A stretch of DNA of 32,533 bases from Clostridiales bacterium (GCA_021201535.1 JAJQEU010000046.1:1-32533); one strand, 5' to 3'; numbered from the stretch's first letter, positions 23,337-31,200 are shown. Program-made: numbers and translations. Notes: generated by a model not told the origin, from the sequence alone.

Positions 23337-25145
23337 TCACGTACTTTCTTTCATTTCAACGTTCTCCGGAAGCTCCGTGTACCTGTATATGTTATCTTTC
23401 ACAATACCTCTCCAGATGGCTTCATGTTTCCCCACCCTGTATCTGGAATTAAGGTAAGCGAAATACTTTTGATCCGTCTCAGGGTAGTCCAGATTTTCCC
23501 CGAAGACATGCCATCTGGTCTCTTTGCGGTTCAGGAGATGGAAAATCAGTGTCTTACATACCGTCAGCCGATCCTGAAGTTCATATATAAAAAGCAGTTC
23601 ATGCATATTTGCTGCCGTCAGGTACTTTGCCTGTGCAGTCAGCCGGTCAATTTCCACATCCGCCAGGCGAAGCTGCCTCTCTGTGTAGCCGTAGCGCGAG
23701 GAGATGCCACCGGCGTATTCATCCATGATCTTCTGCATCCGCTCTTCCAGATTCTCCGCGGAATAAATCGTGTTTGCACCGGACAGTGTATTCTCATAGA
23801 CGTCAAGGATTTCCCGAATCCGCAGCTGAAGTTTTTCATCCGACCCGGATTCTGCTTTCTCAGCAGCTTCTCCTGCAATGTTCTCAATTTCATTATTTTT
23901 CCGGAAAGCATCGTCTGTAACATTTCCTGTTGTAACCTTCTGAGAGATATAGTCAGCAATACTCTCCGCAGCGATCTTCCCCTCTGCCAGAGCGCCTGTC
24001 ACATACTTCTGCGGACATCCGCCTGCGACATCCCCGGCAGCAAAAAGCCCGTGGATCGTGGTTTCCCGCCGGGTATCCACCCAGTATCCGCTGGCCGTAT
24101 GGCCTCCCACAACATAGGGCTCCGTCCCCTCAATCTCCACATCCCGGTCAGCAGGACCTGCTCCCGCCTCCATCCACCGGAGTGTCTGAGACGGGCACAT
24201 GTTCAGATAGGCTTTGAAAAGTTCCTGTTCCTGCTGCCCGGAGATGCCGCCGGTTTTCAGATAACAGGGCCCGTTTCCGAGACTGTTTTCCATCACTGTC
24301 CCATATACACGTTCACTCGTCGTGAGGCCATACCGGTCTTCATATACAAATCCTTTCGCATTGACCTGTCTGGCGCCGACTCCCTGGGCAATGGTACCGG
24401 TGGGCGCGATCGTATCTTTGCAGCGAAGGGCGACAAAGCGCATCTCAAAAGAGGTCATTTCCGCGCCTGCCCGGATTCCCATTGCGTACCCGGCGCCGGT
24501 CAGAAACGGCGGATACCACATCTTGTGTCTGGAAAATCCGGGATTATTCGGCCGGTAGAGTCCCGCGGCGCCTCCTGTCGCCACCAGGACAGCCTTTGCG
24601 CGAATCACATACGCCTTCGTTTCCATCACAGAAAAACCAACGGCGCCAAAGACCGTATTCCCGTCTGTCAGCAGATCTGTGATATTGAGGTGATTGATAA
24701 CAGTCACACGCTCCGCGCGATTTACTGCATCCGCCAGAATCGGCTTGATATTTTCGCCGTTTATCTTGATATTGCGGTTTCCGCGCGTCACATACTTCCC
24801 ATTTTCATCTTTTAAAATGACAAGCCCCAGTTGCTCCAGGTCCGCGGTGACCTCATTAAACAGTTCAGCAGCCGTGATCAGAAGATCCTGCCGCACGATT
24901 CCGGCCGCGTCTTTCGCCGCATATTCCGCATAATCCTGCGGTGTCCTGCCCTCCGTGATATAAGCGTTAATGGCGTTGACGCCTGCCGCCAGACAGCCAC
25001 TGCGCCGAATATTCGCTTTCTCTGCAACCAGAACAGACAGGTCGGTGTTCCGGCTCAATGTAAGGGCGGCATAGCATCCTGCCGTGCCGCCGCCGATGAT
25101 CAATACATCGGTGTCTATATGGTGAGTTTCAAGCGCCTGCTCCAT
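23337..25145 (-). CDS. aprA: APS reductase alpha subunit (FAD protein), AprA-like
   Basis: 602 residues. GGGTAGC near residue 18 is the FAD-binding GxGxxG, GCLAAGVNAINAYI and GGHTASGYWVDTRRET...GLFAAGDVAGG are AprA-type active-site and FAD regions, and the C-terminal helical domain (MDEYAGGISSRYGYTERQL) is present. It reduces APS to sulfite and AMP. No qmoABC, dsrAB or sat is nearby, while cysDN is, so the pathway is assimilatory. Fumarate reductase or L-aspartate oxidase paralogues are alternatives, but the adjacent AprB-type ferredoxin and cysDN support AprA. Its start lies 26 nt beyond the sulfatase stop. Confidence 0.9.
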   Translation of the reverse strand: MEQALETHHIDTDVLIIGGGTAGCYAALTLSRNTDLSVLVAEKANIRRSGCLAAGVNAINAYITEGRTPQDYAEYAAKDAAGIVRQDLLITAAELFNEVTADLEQLGLVILKDENGKYVTRGNRNIKINGENIKPILADAVNRAERVTVINHLNITDLLTDGNTVFGAVGFSVMETKAYVIRAKAVLVATGGAAGLYRPNNPGFSRHKMWYPPFLTGAGYAMGIRAGAEMTSFEMRFVALRCKDTIAPTGTIAQGVGARQVNAKGFVYEDRYGLTTSERVYGTVMENSLGNGPCYLKTGGISGQQEQELFKAYLNMCPSQTLRWMEAGAGPADRDVEIEGTEPYVVGGHTASGYWVDTRRETTIHGLFAAGDVAGGCPQKYVTGALAEGKIAAESIADYISQKVTTGNVTDDAFRKNNEIENIAGEAAEKAESGSDEKLQLRIREILDVYENTLSGANTIYSAENLEERMQKIMDEYAGGISSRYGYTERQLRLADVEIDRLTAQAKYLTAANMHELLFIYELQDRLTVCKTLIFHLLNRKETRWHVFGENLDYPETDQKYFAYLNSRYRVGKHEAIWRGIVKDNIYRYTELPENVEMKEST

Positions 25146-25171
25146 GTTTTATATTTCCTTTTCTGTTTCTT

Positions 25172-26695
25172 TTAGCGCGGCAGCCATTCCAGCCCCGGCC
25201 AGTCTGCACTTTCCGTATTTTTCTGCGGCTCTCCGGGCGTGGTACGACCGTTTTTTATATAAGCTGCCGCCCGTTCTGTCAGTTCTTTCTCAATCTCCGG
25301 GCAAAGCCCGTAAAGATTTTTCTGCTCCCTGATGTCCTGAGAAAGATCATAGAGCTGATATGGGGTGTCGTCCCCGTATATGCCTCCCGCGGGAACCTTC
25401 GCGTCCGGTCCCATTCCACCGGAACCCGGGCAGAATTCCAGCTTCCAGTTCCCTTTTCGCAGGGAATAATTGAATACGGAATGATGAATCATATCCTCCC
25501 GGATGGGTTCTGTTCCGCCCTGCCAGATGGACAGCGCCGAAAATGAATCTTCTCCCGCGTCGTCTCCGTATGTAAAGCCGGTAATCTCCGCGATGGTGGC
25601 AAAGACGTCAGTCAGGCACATCATCTGGCTTCGCTCGACACCTGCCGGCACATGTCCCGGCCAACGCACGATAAACGGAATGCGATGGCCGCCTTCCCAG
25701 ATGTCGCCTTTCTTTCCCCGGTAAATAAAGCTCGGGTTATGCCCCAGACCCTTTAAAGTCGGGAAATCCGCGATGCCGGAACAGCCGTTGTCACTGGTAA
25801 AAATCAGGATCGTATCTTTTGCAATCCCTTTCTCACGCAGTTTTTCGTCAAGTTTTCCCACAAAGCCATCCACCTGCAGGACAAAATCTCCGTACCTGCC
25901 GATTCCTGATTTTCCCTGATACTCCGGCGCAGGCAAAAGCGGTCCGTGTACGGCCGGAGTCGGATAATAAATAAAAAACGGCTGGTCTTTCCCCGCATAT
26001 TCATCCACCAGCGAGAGAACCTTCGCGTCCATATCCGGAACGACTTTTGCCGGATCGTAATCCGGCGCTGCCGGTCCGTACTCCACCTCCGTCTGCTGTG
26101 TCGGCCCCACGCGATCCAGCCTGCGCACACCGGTCATATGATCCGGCGGCGTCAGCACATGGTCATTCTCGATGTATACAAAAGGCGGCTGATCAAGCGA
26201 CGCCGGCAGTCCGAAAAAATAGTCAAACCCGCGCGTATTCGGACCGTCCGCAATGGGCGCAGTGAAATCGATGCCCGCCGCGCATTTATCCTGATCTCCG
26301 TTGGGATCCCGGTATGTCGATGGCAGGGTATAACCGTCCTTCACCGTCCAGTTCATCCCCAGATGCCATTTTCCGACGCACGCCGTGCGATATCCCTGCT
26401 TTTTCAGAAACGTTCCGATCGTCTCCCTCCCCTCCTCGATCAGAGGGCTGGACTGGCCCGGCAGCACGCCGCTTTTTAATCGGGATCTCCAGTTGTACCG
26501 CCCGGTCAGCAGCGCGTAGCGCGACGGCGTGCAGAGCGCGGAAGACGCATGGCAGTCCGTATTGCGCAGGCCGCCTGCGGCTACCGCGTCTATATGCTCT
26601 GTCCGGATTTTTGATTCCGGGTTAAAACAGGACAGATCGCCGTATCCCAGATCGTCTGTCAGTATCAATATAATGTTCGGCTTTTCTTTTGCCAT
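25172..26695 (-). CDS. Cytoplasmic arylsulfatase-type sulfatase (Cys-type)
   Basis: 507 residues from the ATG at 26695 (AGGAGG 7 nt upstream). NIILILTDDLGYGD gives the two metal-binding Asp; C55 in CTPSRYALLTGR is the CxPSR site that becomes formylglycine; FTSDNG and GGHRIPFIVRWPG complete the active site. It hydrolyses sulfate esters to alcohol plus sulfate. No signal peptide is present (MAKEKPN start), so it works inside the cell on imported substrate, unlike most sulfatases of gut bacteria. Activation would be by the anSME at the operon's end. The released sulfate could go straight to CysDN. The natural ester is unknown. Confidence 0.94.
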   Translation of the reverse strand: MAKEKPNIILILTDDLGYGDLSCFNPESKIRTEHIDAVAAGGLRNTDCHASSALCTPSRYALLTGRYNWRSRLKSGVLPGQSSPLIEEGRETIGTFLKKQGYRTACVGKWHLGMNWTVKDGYTLPSTYRDPNGDQDKCAAGIDFTAPIADGPNTRGFDYFFGLPASLDQPPFVYIENDHVLTPPDHMTGVRRLDRVGPTQQTEVEYGPAAPDYDPAKVVPDMDAKVLSLVDEYAGKDQPFFIYYPTPAVHGPLLPAPEYQGKSGIGRYGDFVLQVDGFVGKLDEKLREKGIAKDTILIFTSDNGCSGIADFPTLKGLGHNPSFIYRGKKGDIWEGGHRIPFIVRWPGHVPAGVERSQMMCLTDVFATIAEITGFTYGDDAGEDSFSALSIWQGGTEPIREDMIHHSVFNYSLRKGNWKLEFCPGSGGMGPDAKVPAGGIYGDDTPYQLYDLSQDIREQKNLYGLCPEIEKELTERAAAYIKNGRTTPGEPQKNTESADWPGLEWLPR

Positions 26696-26729
26696 CGTTT
26701 TTCCTCCTATCTGCACTCAGACGCACGGC

Positions 26730-27143
26730 TCATAGCATTACGAGCTCTTCTTTCTCCACACATCCATTCTCCACATGGAAAGAATTTAGCACCGGGTTGT
26801 CCGCATCTGCCAAAGACAGAATCAGATAACTTGCCGTGCTGTCATAAGCCAGACGAATATCCTCCGCGGAGGGTCTGGACGGCGTCTGCGGGTGAGAGTG
26901 CCAATTTCCGAGCGGCTTATATCCCAATCGTCTCATATCTTTTACAGCGCTCAGCTGCTCCGCCGTATCCAGTGAAAAATGTTCGCTGGTATGATCGATA
27001 TTCGTCAGGAAATACACCTTTTCAATCCTCTTCTCTGCCTCCGTCTTTGTCCCTGCGATGAGCCCGCAGGCTTCCTCCGGCACTCTGGTCTTCGCAAATT
27101 TAACAATCTGATTAAAATCGTCTTCTTTCAAAAATATTTTCAT
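26730..27143 (-). CDS. JAMM/MPN-family metalloprotease (Mec/JAB type)
   Basis: 137 residues. The JAMM motif is complete: Glu in VPEEACGLIAG (about residue 23-24) and HSHPQTPSRPSAED (HxHx10D, with Ser), which binds zinc. Small bacterial JAMM proteins such as Mec remove cysteine from a ThiS-like sulfur carrier or process such carriers, and they occur in sulfur-assimilation operons. Here it is first in the sulfatase/APS operon, 34 nt before the sulfatase start. No carrier protein is visible, but a remnant resembling a ThiF (E1) C-terminus lies at 27793-27890. The protein looks intact; whether it still has a partner elsewhere is unknown. Confidence 0.88.
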   Translation of the reverse strand: MKIFLKEDDFNQIVKFAKTRVPEEACGLIAGTKTEAEKRIEKVYFLTNIDHTSEHFSLDTAEQLSAVKDMRRLGYKPLGNWHSHPQTPSRPSAEDIRLAYDSTASYLILSLADADNPVLNSFHVENGCVEKEELVML

Positions 27144-27254
27144 AAATTCCCCCTAAATCATAGTATATATATATGTTATATATGCAATAATATCATTCGG
27201 TAAAACTTATGTCTAATACATAAAAAAAATAACCCGCTATAGTTTTTATCTATA
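27144..27254 (-). promoter_or_regulatory. Promoter region of the sulfatase/APS operon with MET-box-like palindrome
   Basis: TATAGTTTTTATCTATA (27238-27254) matches the streptococcal MetR/MtaR-type MET-box TATAGTTTnAAACTATA at all but two non-wildcard positions, as I remember that consensus. It overlaps ATAACCCGCTAT (27229-27240), related to the arms at 17095-17164. It lies about 95 bp before the JAMM start codon. A LysR-type regulator (28016-28933) is the obvious candidate binder. The -10/-35 are in AT-rich DNA and uncertain. Confidence 0.5.
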
Positions 27255-27765
27255 TGGACGGGTTGGCATCGTAAATCTCCTTGGATTGTCAGACGCTGAG
27301 ATTTATCAGGAGCCCAGCAGGCCGTTCCAGACAGATTCAACCTGCCTGATGAATCGCTTATCGGAACGAACACCAAAAGGACTAAATGATATTTACAGGA
27401 GAATTTTTAAAGCTTCCATGCCGGAGCTTTACGCGAACGAGAAGATAGACTGGGAAGCCTATTACCGCTCCTGTGTAGATACGTACCTTCAGAGAGATAT
27501 CCGCGTCCTCGTGCAGGTAGCGGATGAGATGCAGTTCTATAATTTTATGACCATTGTCGCCGCGCATACCTCGAAACCGGTTGTTTACGAAGAGCTGGCA
27601 ACAGCAGCCGGCATTTCCGCGCCGACAGCAAAAAAATGGCTGTCTATTCTTGAGGTATTTACAAATCTGAAAACAGAAATAGGAACAGGAAGCGTCATCT
27701 GCATGGCAAACGATCTGCTTCCTGTTGATGAAAAAAACTGGTATGTACCGGTATGGTTAATCTGA
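27250..27765 (+). pseudogene. Remnant of a DUF4143-type AAA ATPase (N-terminus and an internal part missing)
   Basis: The frame reads GRVGIVNLLGLSDAEIYQEP, then PELYANEKIDWEAYYRSC, DTYLQRDIRVLVQVADE and TAKKWLSILE, all typical of the middle of orphan DUF4143 ATPases. It then jumps to a family-like C-terminal end (ICMANDLLPVDEKNWYVPVWLI). The Walker region is gone and about 100 residues between LSILE and the tail appear deleted. No start codon or ribosome site makes sense. It belongs to a different subfamily from the intact ATPase at 11079-12428. It is one of very few genes here on the plus strand. Confidence 0.8.
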
Positions 27766-27792
27766 AGACTCACTCCGAAGACTTTTTCCATT

Positions 27793-28011
27793 CTACTCTA
27801 ACGCAGATAATCCGGATCTGATCACTTCCATCGCCTGCAGGCTGCCGATCACGCCACCCATGACAGGAGCAGATTCCATCACACAAACGGCATCCCTCGT
27901 TCCGAATGCATTTGTGCTCGTCCAGATATACCTCCGGTCTCATGATTTGAGATTCCGGGTTGGCACACCAGGGGCAGTGCAACGGACGTCCCTTTAAAAA
28001 ACATATGTCTC
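27793..28011 (-). pseudogene. Chimeric remnant: glycyl-radical-enzyme activase N-part joined to ThiF-like tail
   Basis: One frame reads ETYVFLKGRPLHCPWCANPESQ, the radical-SAM region of a glycyl-radical-enzyme activase. The first of the three cluster cysteines is Arg (CGT instead of TGT, codon 27986-27988), so it could not bind its cluster. Downstream, in another frame, VMESAPVMGGVIGSLQAMEVIRSG ends at a TAG (27793-27795) and resembles the C-terminus of ThiF/MoeB E1-like proteins. The junction lies roughly at 27880-27930. It fits deletion between two old genes, one possibly the E1 partner of the nearby JAMM protein. Confidence 0.6.
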
Positions 28012-28015
28012 ACCC

Positions 28016-28933
28016 CTATATATCCCGAAGATACTTTTTGATTGCCGCGACGTACTTTTCTCCTACAGGACTTAAAACCATATTTTTCAACAGGACAAAA
28101 CCGATCTCCATCGTATCCGACGCTTCTTCATTTTCTCTGAAAGGCACAGCTACAAAATCATCACCATTCAACTCTTCGCAGATAATGCCGGAACACAGGG
28201 TATAACCGTTCAGGCCAACCATCAGATTCAGCATTGTTCCCCGATCATTTGCCTTAATACTCTGTGCATATTCATTTGTTGAGAGTACTTCCTCTGCAAG
28301 ATAAAACGTGCTGTCACTCCCCTGCTCAAAGGACAGGCAGGGATAGTCTGCCAGCTGTTCAATCCCGATACTCTCTTCCATTGCAAGGGGATGGTGCTTC
28401 CACAAATAAACATAAGCACGGCAATCCACAAGATGATGGAACTCAAGATTTGCCGATTTCATCAGTCTTGTCATAGCCTTACGATTAAAATTCGAGAGAT
28501 ATAAAATGCCGATTTCGCTTCTCATCGTGCTGACATCACGAATCACTTCTCTGGTCATTGTCTCCCGGATTGCAAACTCGTACTGTGACATATCATAATC
28601 TTTCGCCATATCCACAAAAGCTTTCACAGCGAAAGAATAATGTTGTGAAGACACACCGAATTTCTTTTTGTATGTGCCGTTTTTTCCATATTTTCCCAAA
28701 AGCGACTGGTATTTACTATATATATCTCTGGCATACGGCAGAAACTCCATTCCGTCATTCGTCAGAACCACGCCACGCCCGCTCCGATACAAAAGCGTGA
28801 CTCCCAACTCCTTTTCCAATTCTTTCACCGCATTGGTCAACGATGGCTGAGACACTAAGAGCTTTTCAGCAGCTCTGTTCATTGAGCCCGTCTCCGCTAT
28901 GGTAATGATGTAAGACAACTGAATCAATGTCAT
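28016..28933 (-). CDS. LysR-family transcriptional regulator
   Basis: 305 residues. The N-terminal winged helix (IQLSYIITIAETGSMNRAAEKLLVSQPSLTNAVKELEKELG) is standard LysR, followed by a two-lobed effector domain. Relatives that control cysteine and methionine genes in Firmicutes (CysL, CmbR, MetR types) have this size and build. It lies upstream of the sulfatase/APS operon, separated by two remnants, and is the best candidate to bind the MET-box-like palindrome at 27238-27254. O-acetylserine or O-acetylhomoserine is a usual effector in such regulators, but this is inference. GTGAGGC precedes the ATG. Confidence 0.92.
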   Translation of the reverse strand: MTLIQLSYIITIAETGSMNRAAEKLLVSQPSLTNAVKELEKELGVTLLYRSGRGVVLTNDGMEFLPYARDIYSKYQSLLGKYGKNGTYKKKFGVSSQHYSFAVKAFVDMAKDYDMSQYEFAIRETMTREVIRDVSTMRSEIGILYLSNFNRKAMTRLMKSANLEFHHLVDCRAYVYLWKHHPLAMEESIGIEQLADYPCLSFEQGSDSTFYLAEEVLSTNEYAQSIKANDRGTMLNLMVGLNGYTLCSGIICEELNGDDFVAVPFRENEEASDTMEIGFVLLKNMVLSPVGEKYVAAIKKYLRDI

Positions 28934-28978
28934 TGCCTCACCCCGCCTCTCTCTAAATCATGATTGAAATTTTCTCCT

Positions 28979-29010
28979 CATCATATCCTGGTATTTATAT
29001 CGGTATGATA
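28979..29010. promoter_or_regulatory. Imperfect dyad upstream of the LysR gene
   Basis: ATCATATCC and GGTATGAT form an imperfect inverted repeat in AT-rich DNA about 45-75 bp before the LysR start. LysR genes are often autoregulated from such sites. The match is loose. Confidence 0.3.
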
Positions 29011-29049
29011 TGTTTTTAAATTCTAAAAGGAAAAAATGTATTTGTCAAG

Positions 29050-29101
29050 CAGAAATTCATCCGGGTCATTTACAACAGAAATTCATCCGGGTCATTTACA
29101 A
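29050..29101. repeat. Perfect tandem duplication of a 26-bp unit
   Basis: Two exact head-to-tail copies (29050-29075 and 29076-29101). The unit contains ATTCATCCGGGTCATTTACA, which reads TGTAAATGACCCGGATGAAT on the other strand. That resembles the multiple short end-repeats of IS21-type insertion sequences. No transposase is present, so it may be a leftover end. The rest of 28934-29147 shows no gene. Confidence 0.6.
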
Positions 29102-29147
29102 AGCCAAACACTCACCGTTGTGTAAATATAGCATTTTGTTTTCTTTT

Positions 29148-30002
29148 TCACTTCTTTTCCCCTCCCGGCAGTGATGAAATCTGCGTTGTATCCAGAGAAG
29201 ATAATGTCTTCATCTGCTTTACTGCCAATTCTCGCAGCAACACCAGTCGCTCTGACTGTGGCTTGCCCTGCTCAATCAGAACCGCATTATAACTTTCCAT
29301 GTTCGCCAGAACCAAAAGCTGGTTCAGATTTGCTTCGTCCCGCATATTCCCTTTCTTGCCCGGATTTTTATCTCTCCATTGTTTGGCCCTCTGGCCAAAT
29401 AATGCGACGTTCAATAAATCTGCTTCACTGGCGTAAGTATAGGAAATCTGCTCCGGCGTCAATTCCGGCGGAATAAGGTTTCCCTTAATGGCATCGGTGT
29501 GAATCCGGTAATTTAGCTTTGCGATCTCCCTGTTCAGGTTCCAATCTAATGACAATCTGCTGTTTTCATCGGATTTCAATCGCTTGTAGTCTTTGATAAT
29601 ATACAATTTAAATTCCGCAGATATCCATGAAGCAAACTCAAATGCAATATCCGAATGTGCAAATGTTCCCCCATAACGTCCTGACTTTGTTACAATACCA
29701 ATCGCATTCACTCCCTCAATCCATTTAGTCGGTGACATTGTAAACGCATTCAGTCCTGCCTGTCCTCTAAACAGGTCGAATTCGACCTGTTTAAAATCCG
29801 GGTTATGAAGGCTCTCCCATATACCCAGAAACTCAATCGTCTCTCGATTGCGAAGCCAGTTCTTAACTACGTCATGCGGTGATTCACTCTTGTATCTCGC
29901 AATATCCGTCAGCGAAATAAATTCATTTTCAAAATCATTTGTGTAAATACTGATATCAAATCCCTTTGCGTGAATCGTCTCCTTTATTGTCTTCCCTGCC
30001 AT
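29148..30002 (-). CDS. KilA-N domain protein (phage-antirepressor-like)
   Basis: 284 residues from the ATG at 30002, which has AAAGGAGG about 10 nt upstream; that ribosome site would lie inside the coding region if the ATG at 30026 were used. FISLTDIARYKSESPHDVVKNWLRNRETIEFLGIWE is the KilA-N DNA-binding module, and GGTFAHSDIAFEFASWISAEFKLYIIKDY is its conserved second half. A C-terminal part with QRAKQWRDKNPGKKGNMRDEA follows. Such proteins are common in prophages and integrated elements; the cellular role here is unknown. It follows the XRE gene by 16 nt and probably shares its promoter. Confidence 0.88.
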   Translation of the reverse strand: MAGKTIKETIHAKGFDISIYTNDFENEFISLTDIARYKSESPHDVVKNWLRNRETIEFLGIWESLHNPDFKQVEFDLFRGQAGLNAFTMSPTKWIEGVNAIGIVTKSGRYGGTFAHSDIAFEFASWISAEFKLYIIKDYKRLKSDENSRLSLDWNLNREIAKLNYRIHTDAIKGNLIPPELTPEQISYTYASEADLLNVALFGQRAKQWRDKNPGKKGNMRDEANLNQLLVLANMESYNAVLIEQGKPQSERLVLLRELAVKQMKTLSSLDTTQISSLPGGEKK

Positions 30003-30018
30003 CCAGGTTCTTCCTCCT

Positions 30019-30249
30019 TTAGTCATTCTCGAAAATTCTGTCTGCTACTGCTTTCCCATCATTTTTTACATCCAGCTTCTCCATCCGGATGTAATACTCC
30101 AGCAACCGTAATACATATTCCGGAGCATGGCGATTCCCGCGTTCCCACTCAGTGACAGTACGATAAGGAATCTGAAAATATTCACAGAATTCCTTCCGGT
30201 TCATACCTGTACACTCCCGAAGCTCTTTTATTTTTTCTTTGCATTCCAT
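30019..30249 (-). CDS. Small XRE-type helix-turn-helix protein
   Basis: 76 residues from the ATG at 30249. IKELRECTGMNRKEFCEYFQIPYRTVTEWERGNRHAPEYVLRLLEYY is a helix-turn-helix of the XRE type. It is coupled to the KilA-N gene and is likely a repressor of both, acting at the inverted repeat just upstream (30283-30321). A two-gene regulatory or toxin-antitoxin-like module is possible, but no toxin signature was recognised. Confidence 0.82.
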   Translation of the reverse strand: MECKEKIKELRECTGMNRKEFCEYFQIPYRTVTEWERGNRHAPEYVLRLLEYYIRMEKLDVKNDGKAVADRIFEND

Positions 30250-30282
30250 AATATCTTTCCCTTCCTGTAAACAGCAAACACA

Positions 30283-30321
30283 TTGTGTATTTATCATATC
30301 ACGTCTTCAATAAATACACAA
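30283..30321. promoter_or_regulatory. Operator with 11-bp perfect arms before the XRE/KilA-N genes
   Basis: TTGTGTATTTA (30283-30293) and TAAATACACAA (30311-30321) are exact inverse complements with a 17-bp spacer. The position 34 bp upstream of the XRE ATG suits autorepression. A degenerate half-site, TTGTGTAAATA, occurs near 29115. Confidence 0.65.
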
Positions 30322-30348
30322 CGTGTAATTGCTGTATTTAGGAAATTT

Positions 30349-30525
30349 TTATGCTGCTTTCAAGCTATCTGACCTGTATTGTGATCCTTTCGTCTGTTTA
30401 TCGGCTCCTTCTTTTCTGTGTTTCTCCAAAATGCCCGGCCCATATTTCAAAATCAAATCCGCCATCACATTTACACAACGCTCGAATGCCGCATTATCCT
30501 TAGCGTTATCATAATACTTCTTCAT
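30349..30525 (-). CDS. Small hypothetical protein
   Basis: 58 residues from the ATG at 30525. It is charged and mostly helical-looking (MKKYYDNAKDNAAFERCVNV, MADLILKYGPGILEKHRKE), with a polar tail. I do not recognise a family. It lies beside the broken recombinase and probably belongs to the same former mobile element. The frame is open further upstream to 30561, but without a clear ribosome site. Confidence 0.5.
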   Translation of the reverse strand: MKKYYDNAKDNAAFERCVNVMADLILKYGPGILEKHRKEGADKQTKGSQYRSDSLKAA

Positions 30526-30559
30526 GTGCTGCACCTCTCTTTCTGACAGGCATACGGGC

Positions 30560-31200
30560 ATAGGCGTTTAGGATCTCCGGCGGGATTCGGTCCAGTACCG
30601 CTACCGCCGCATCATAATCGCTTTTAAGCCTGGCATCATTGATTTTCTTCAGAACACTCTCTTCCGTGACTTTGTCGAGTGACCGGGAAAGCTATGCGTT
30701 CTTCTTCTTTTTCAGCTTCTTATTCTCCGTCACCGTATGGGCAAATTTATCGTAAATAATCTTAACAATCTCTGCCTCATCCGGTTCTACCACCAGCGTA
30801 CTGTTTTTGGAATCAACCCGGTATCCGTAGGGTGCCTGGCCGCCGTTTCACTTGCCCTCTCTGGCCTTCTGCTTCCGCCCCTCCATCGTCTGCACCAGAA
30901 TATTTTCACGCTTGATCTCGGCCACAGCCGACAGAACCGTGATGGTCAGCTTCCAGGAATCCTTTGAGGAATCAATTCCATCCTCCACACAGATCAGGTT
31001 CACACCAAAGTCCTGAATGTACTGCAGAGAATTCAGCACATCCGCCGCATTTCTTCCGAACCGGGAAAGCTTGAACACCAGAATATAATCCACATCATCC
31101 CGGCCATCCGCGCCATAAACCGGGCAAACCGGATCATATTCTCCCTTGTCTGCCTGTCCAACTCCGTCTCAAAAACATCCGCCTTTTTCAGTTCTTCCAT
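30560..31200 (-). pseudogene. Broken serine recombinase (resolvase/invertase family)
   Basis: DDVDYILVFKLSRFGRNAAD, EDGIDSSKD and LSAVAEIKRENILVQTMEGR are the catalytic-domain core of large serine recombinases, continuing into NGGQAPYGYRVD of the recombinase domain. The gene is dead. There is a frameshift near 31095 between RFMARMAG and DDVDYIL. A TGA at 30848-30850 replaces Trp before NGGQAPYGYR, and a TAG lies at 30692-30694. The N-terminal catalytic Ser region and the long C-terminus are missing. The part below about 30740 (VLDRIPPEILNAYARMPV) may come from a different gene. It marks the remains of an integrative element. Confidence 0.8.

Noticed and set aside
23424-24815. 463-codon plus-strand open frame opposite aprA
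   Set aside because: The minus-strand frame encodes a clear AprA; the opposite frame is composition-driven and has no recognisable motifs.
23337-25145. Fumarate reductase flavoprotein or L-aspartate oxidase
   Set aside because: Length, active-site segments and the adjoining AprB-type ferredoxin and cysDN genes fit AprA better.
29050-29101. CRISPR array
   Set aside because: The two 26-bp copies are directly adjacent with no spacers and no cas genes are present.
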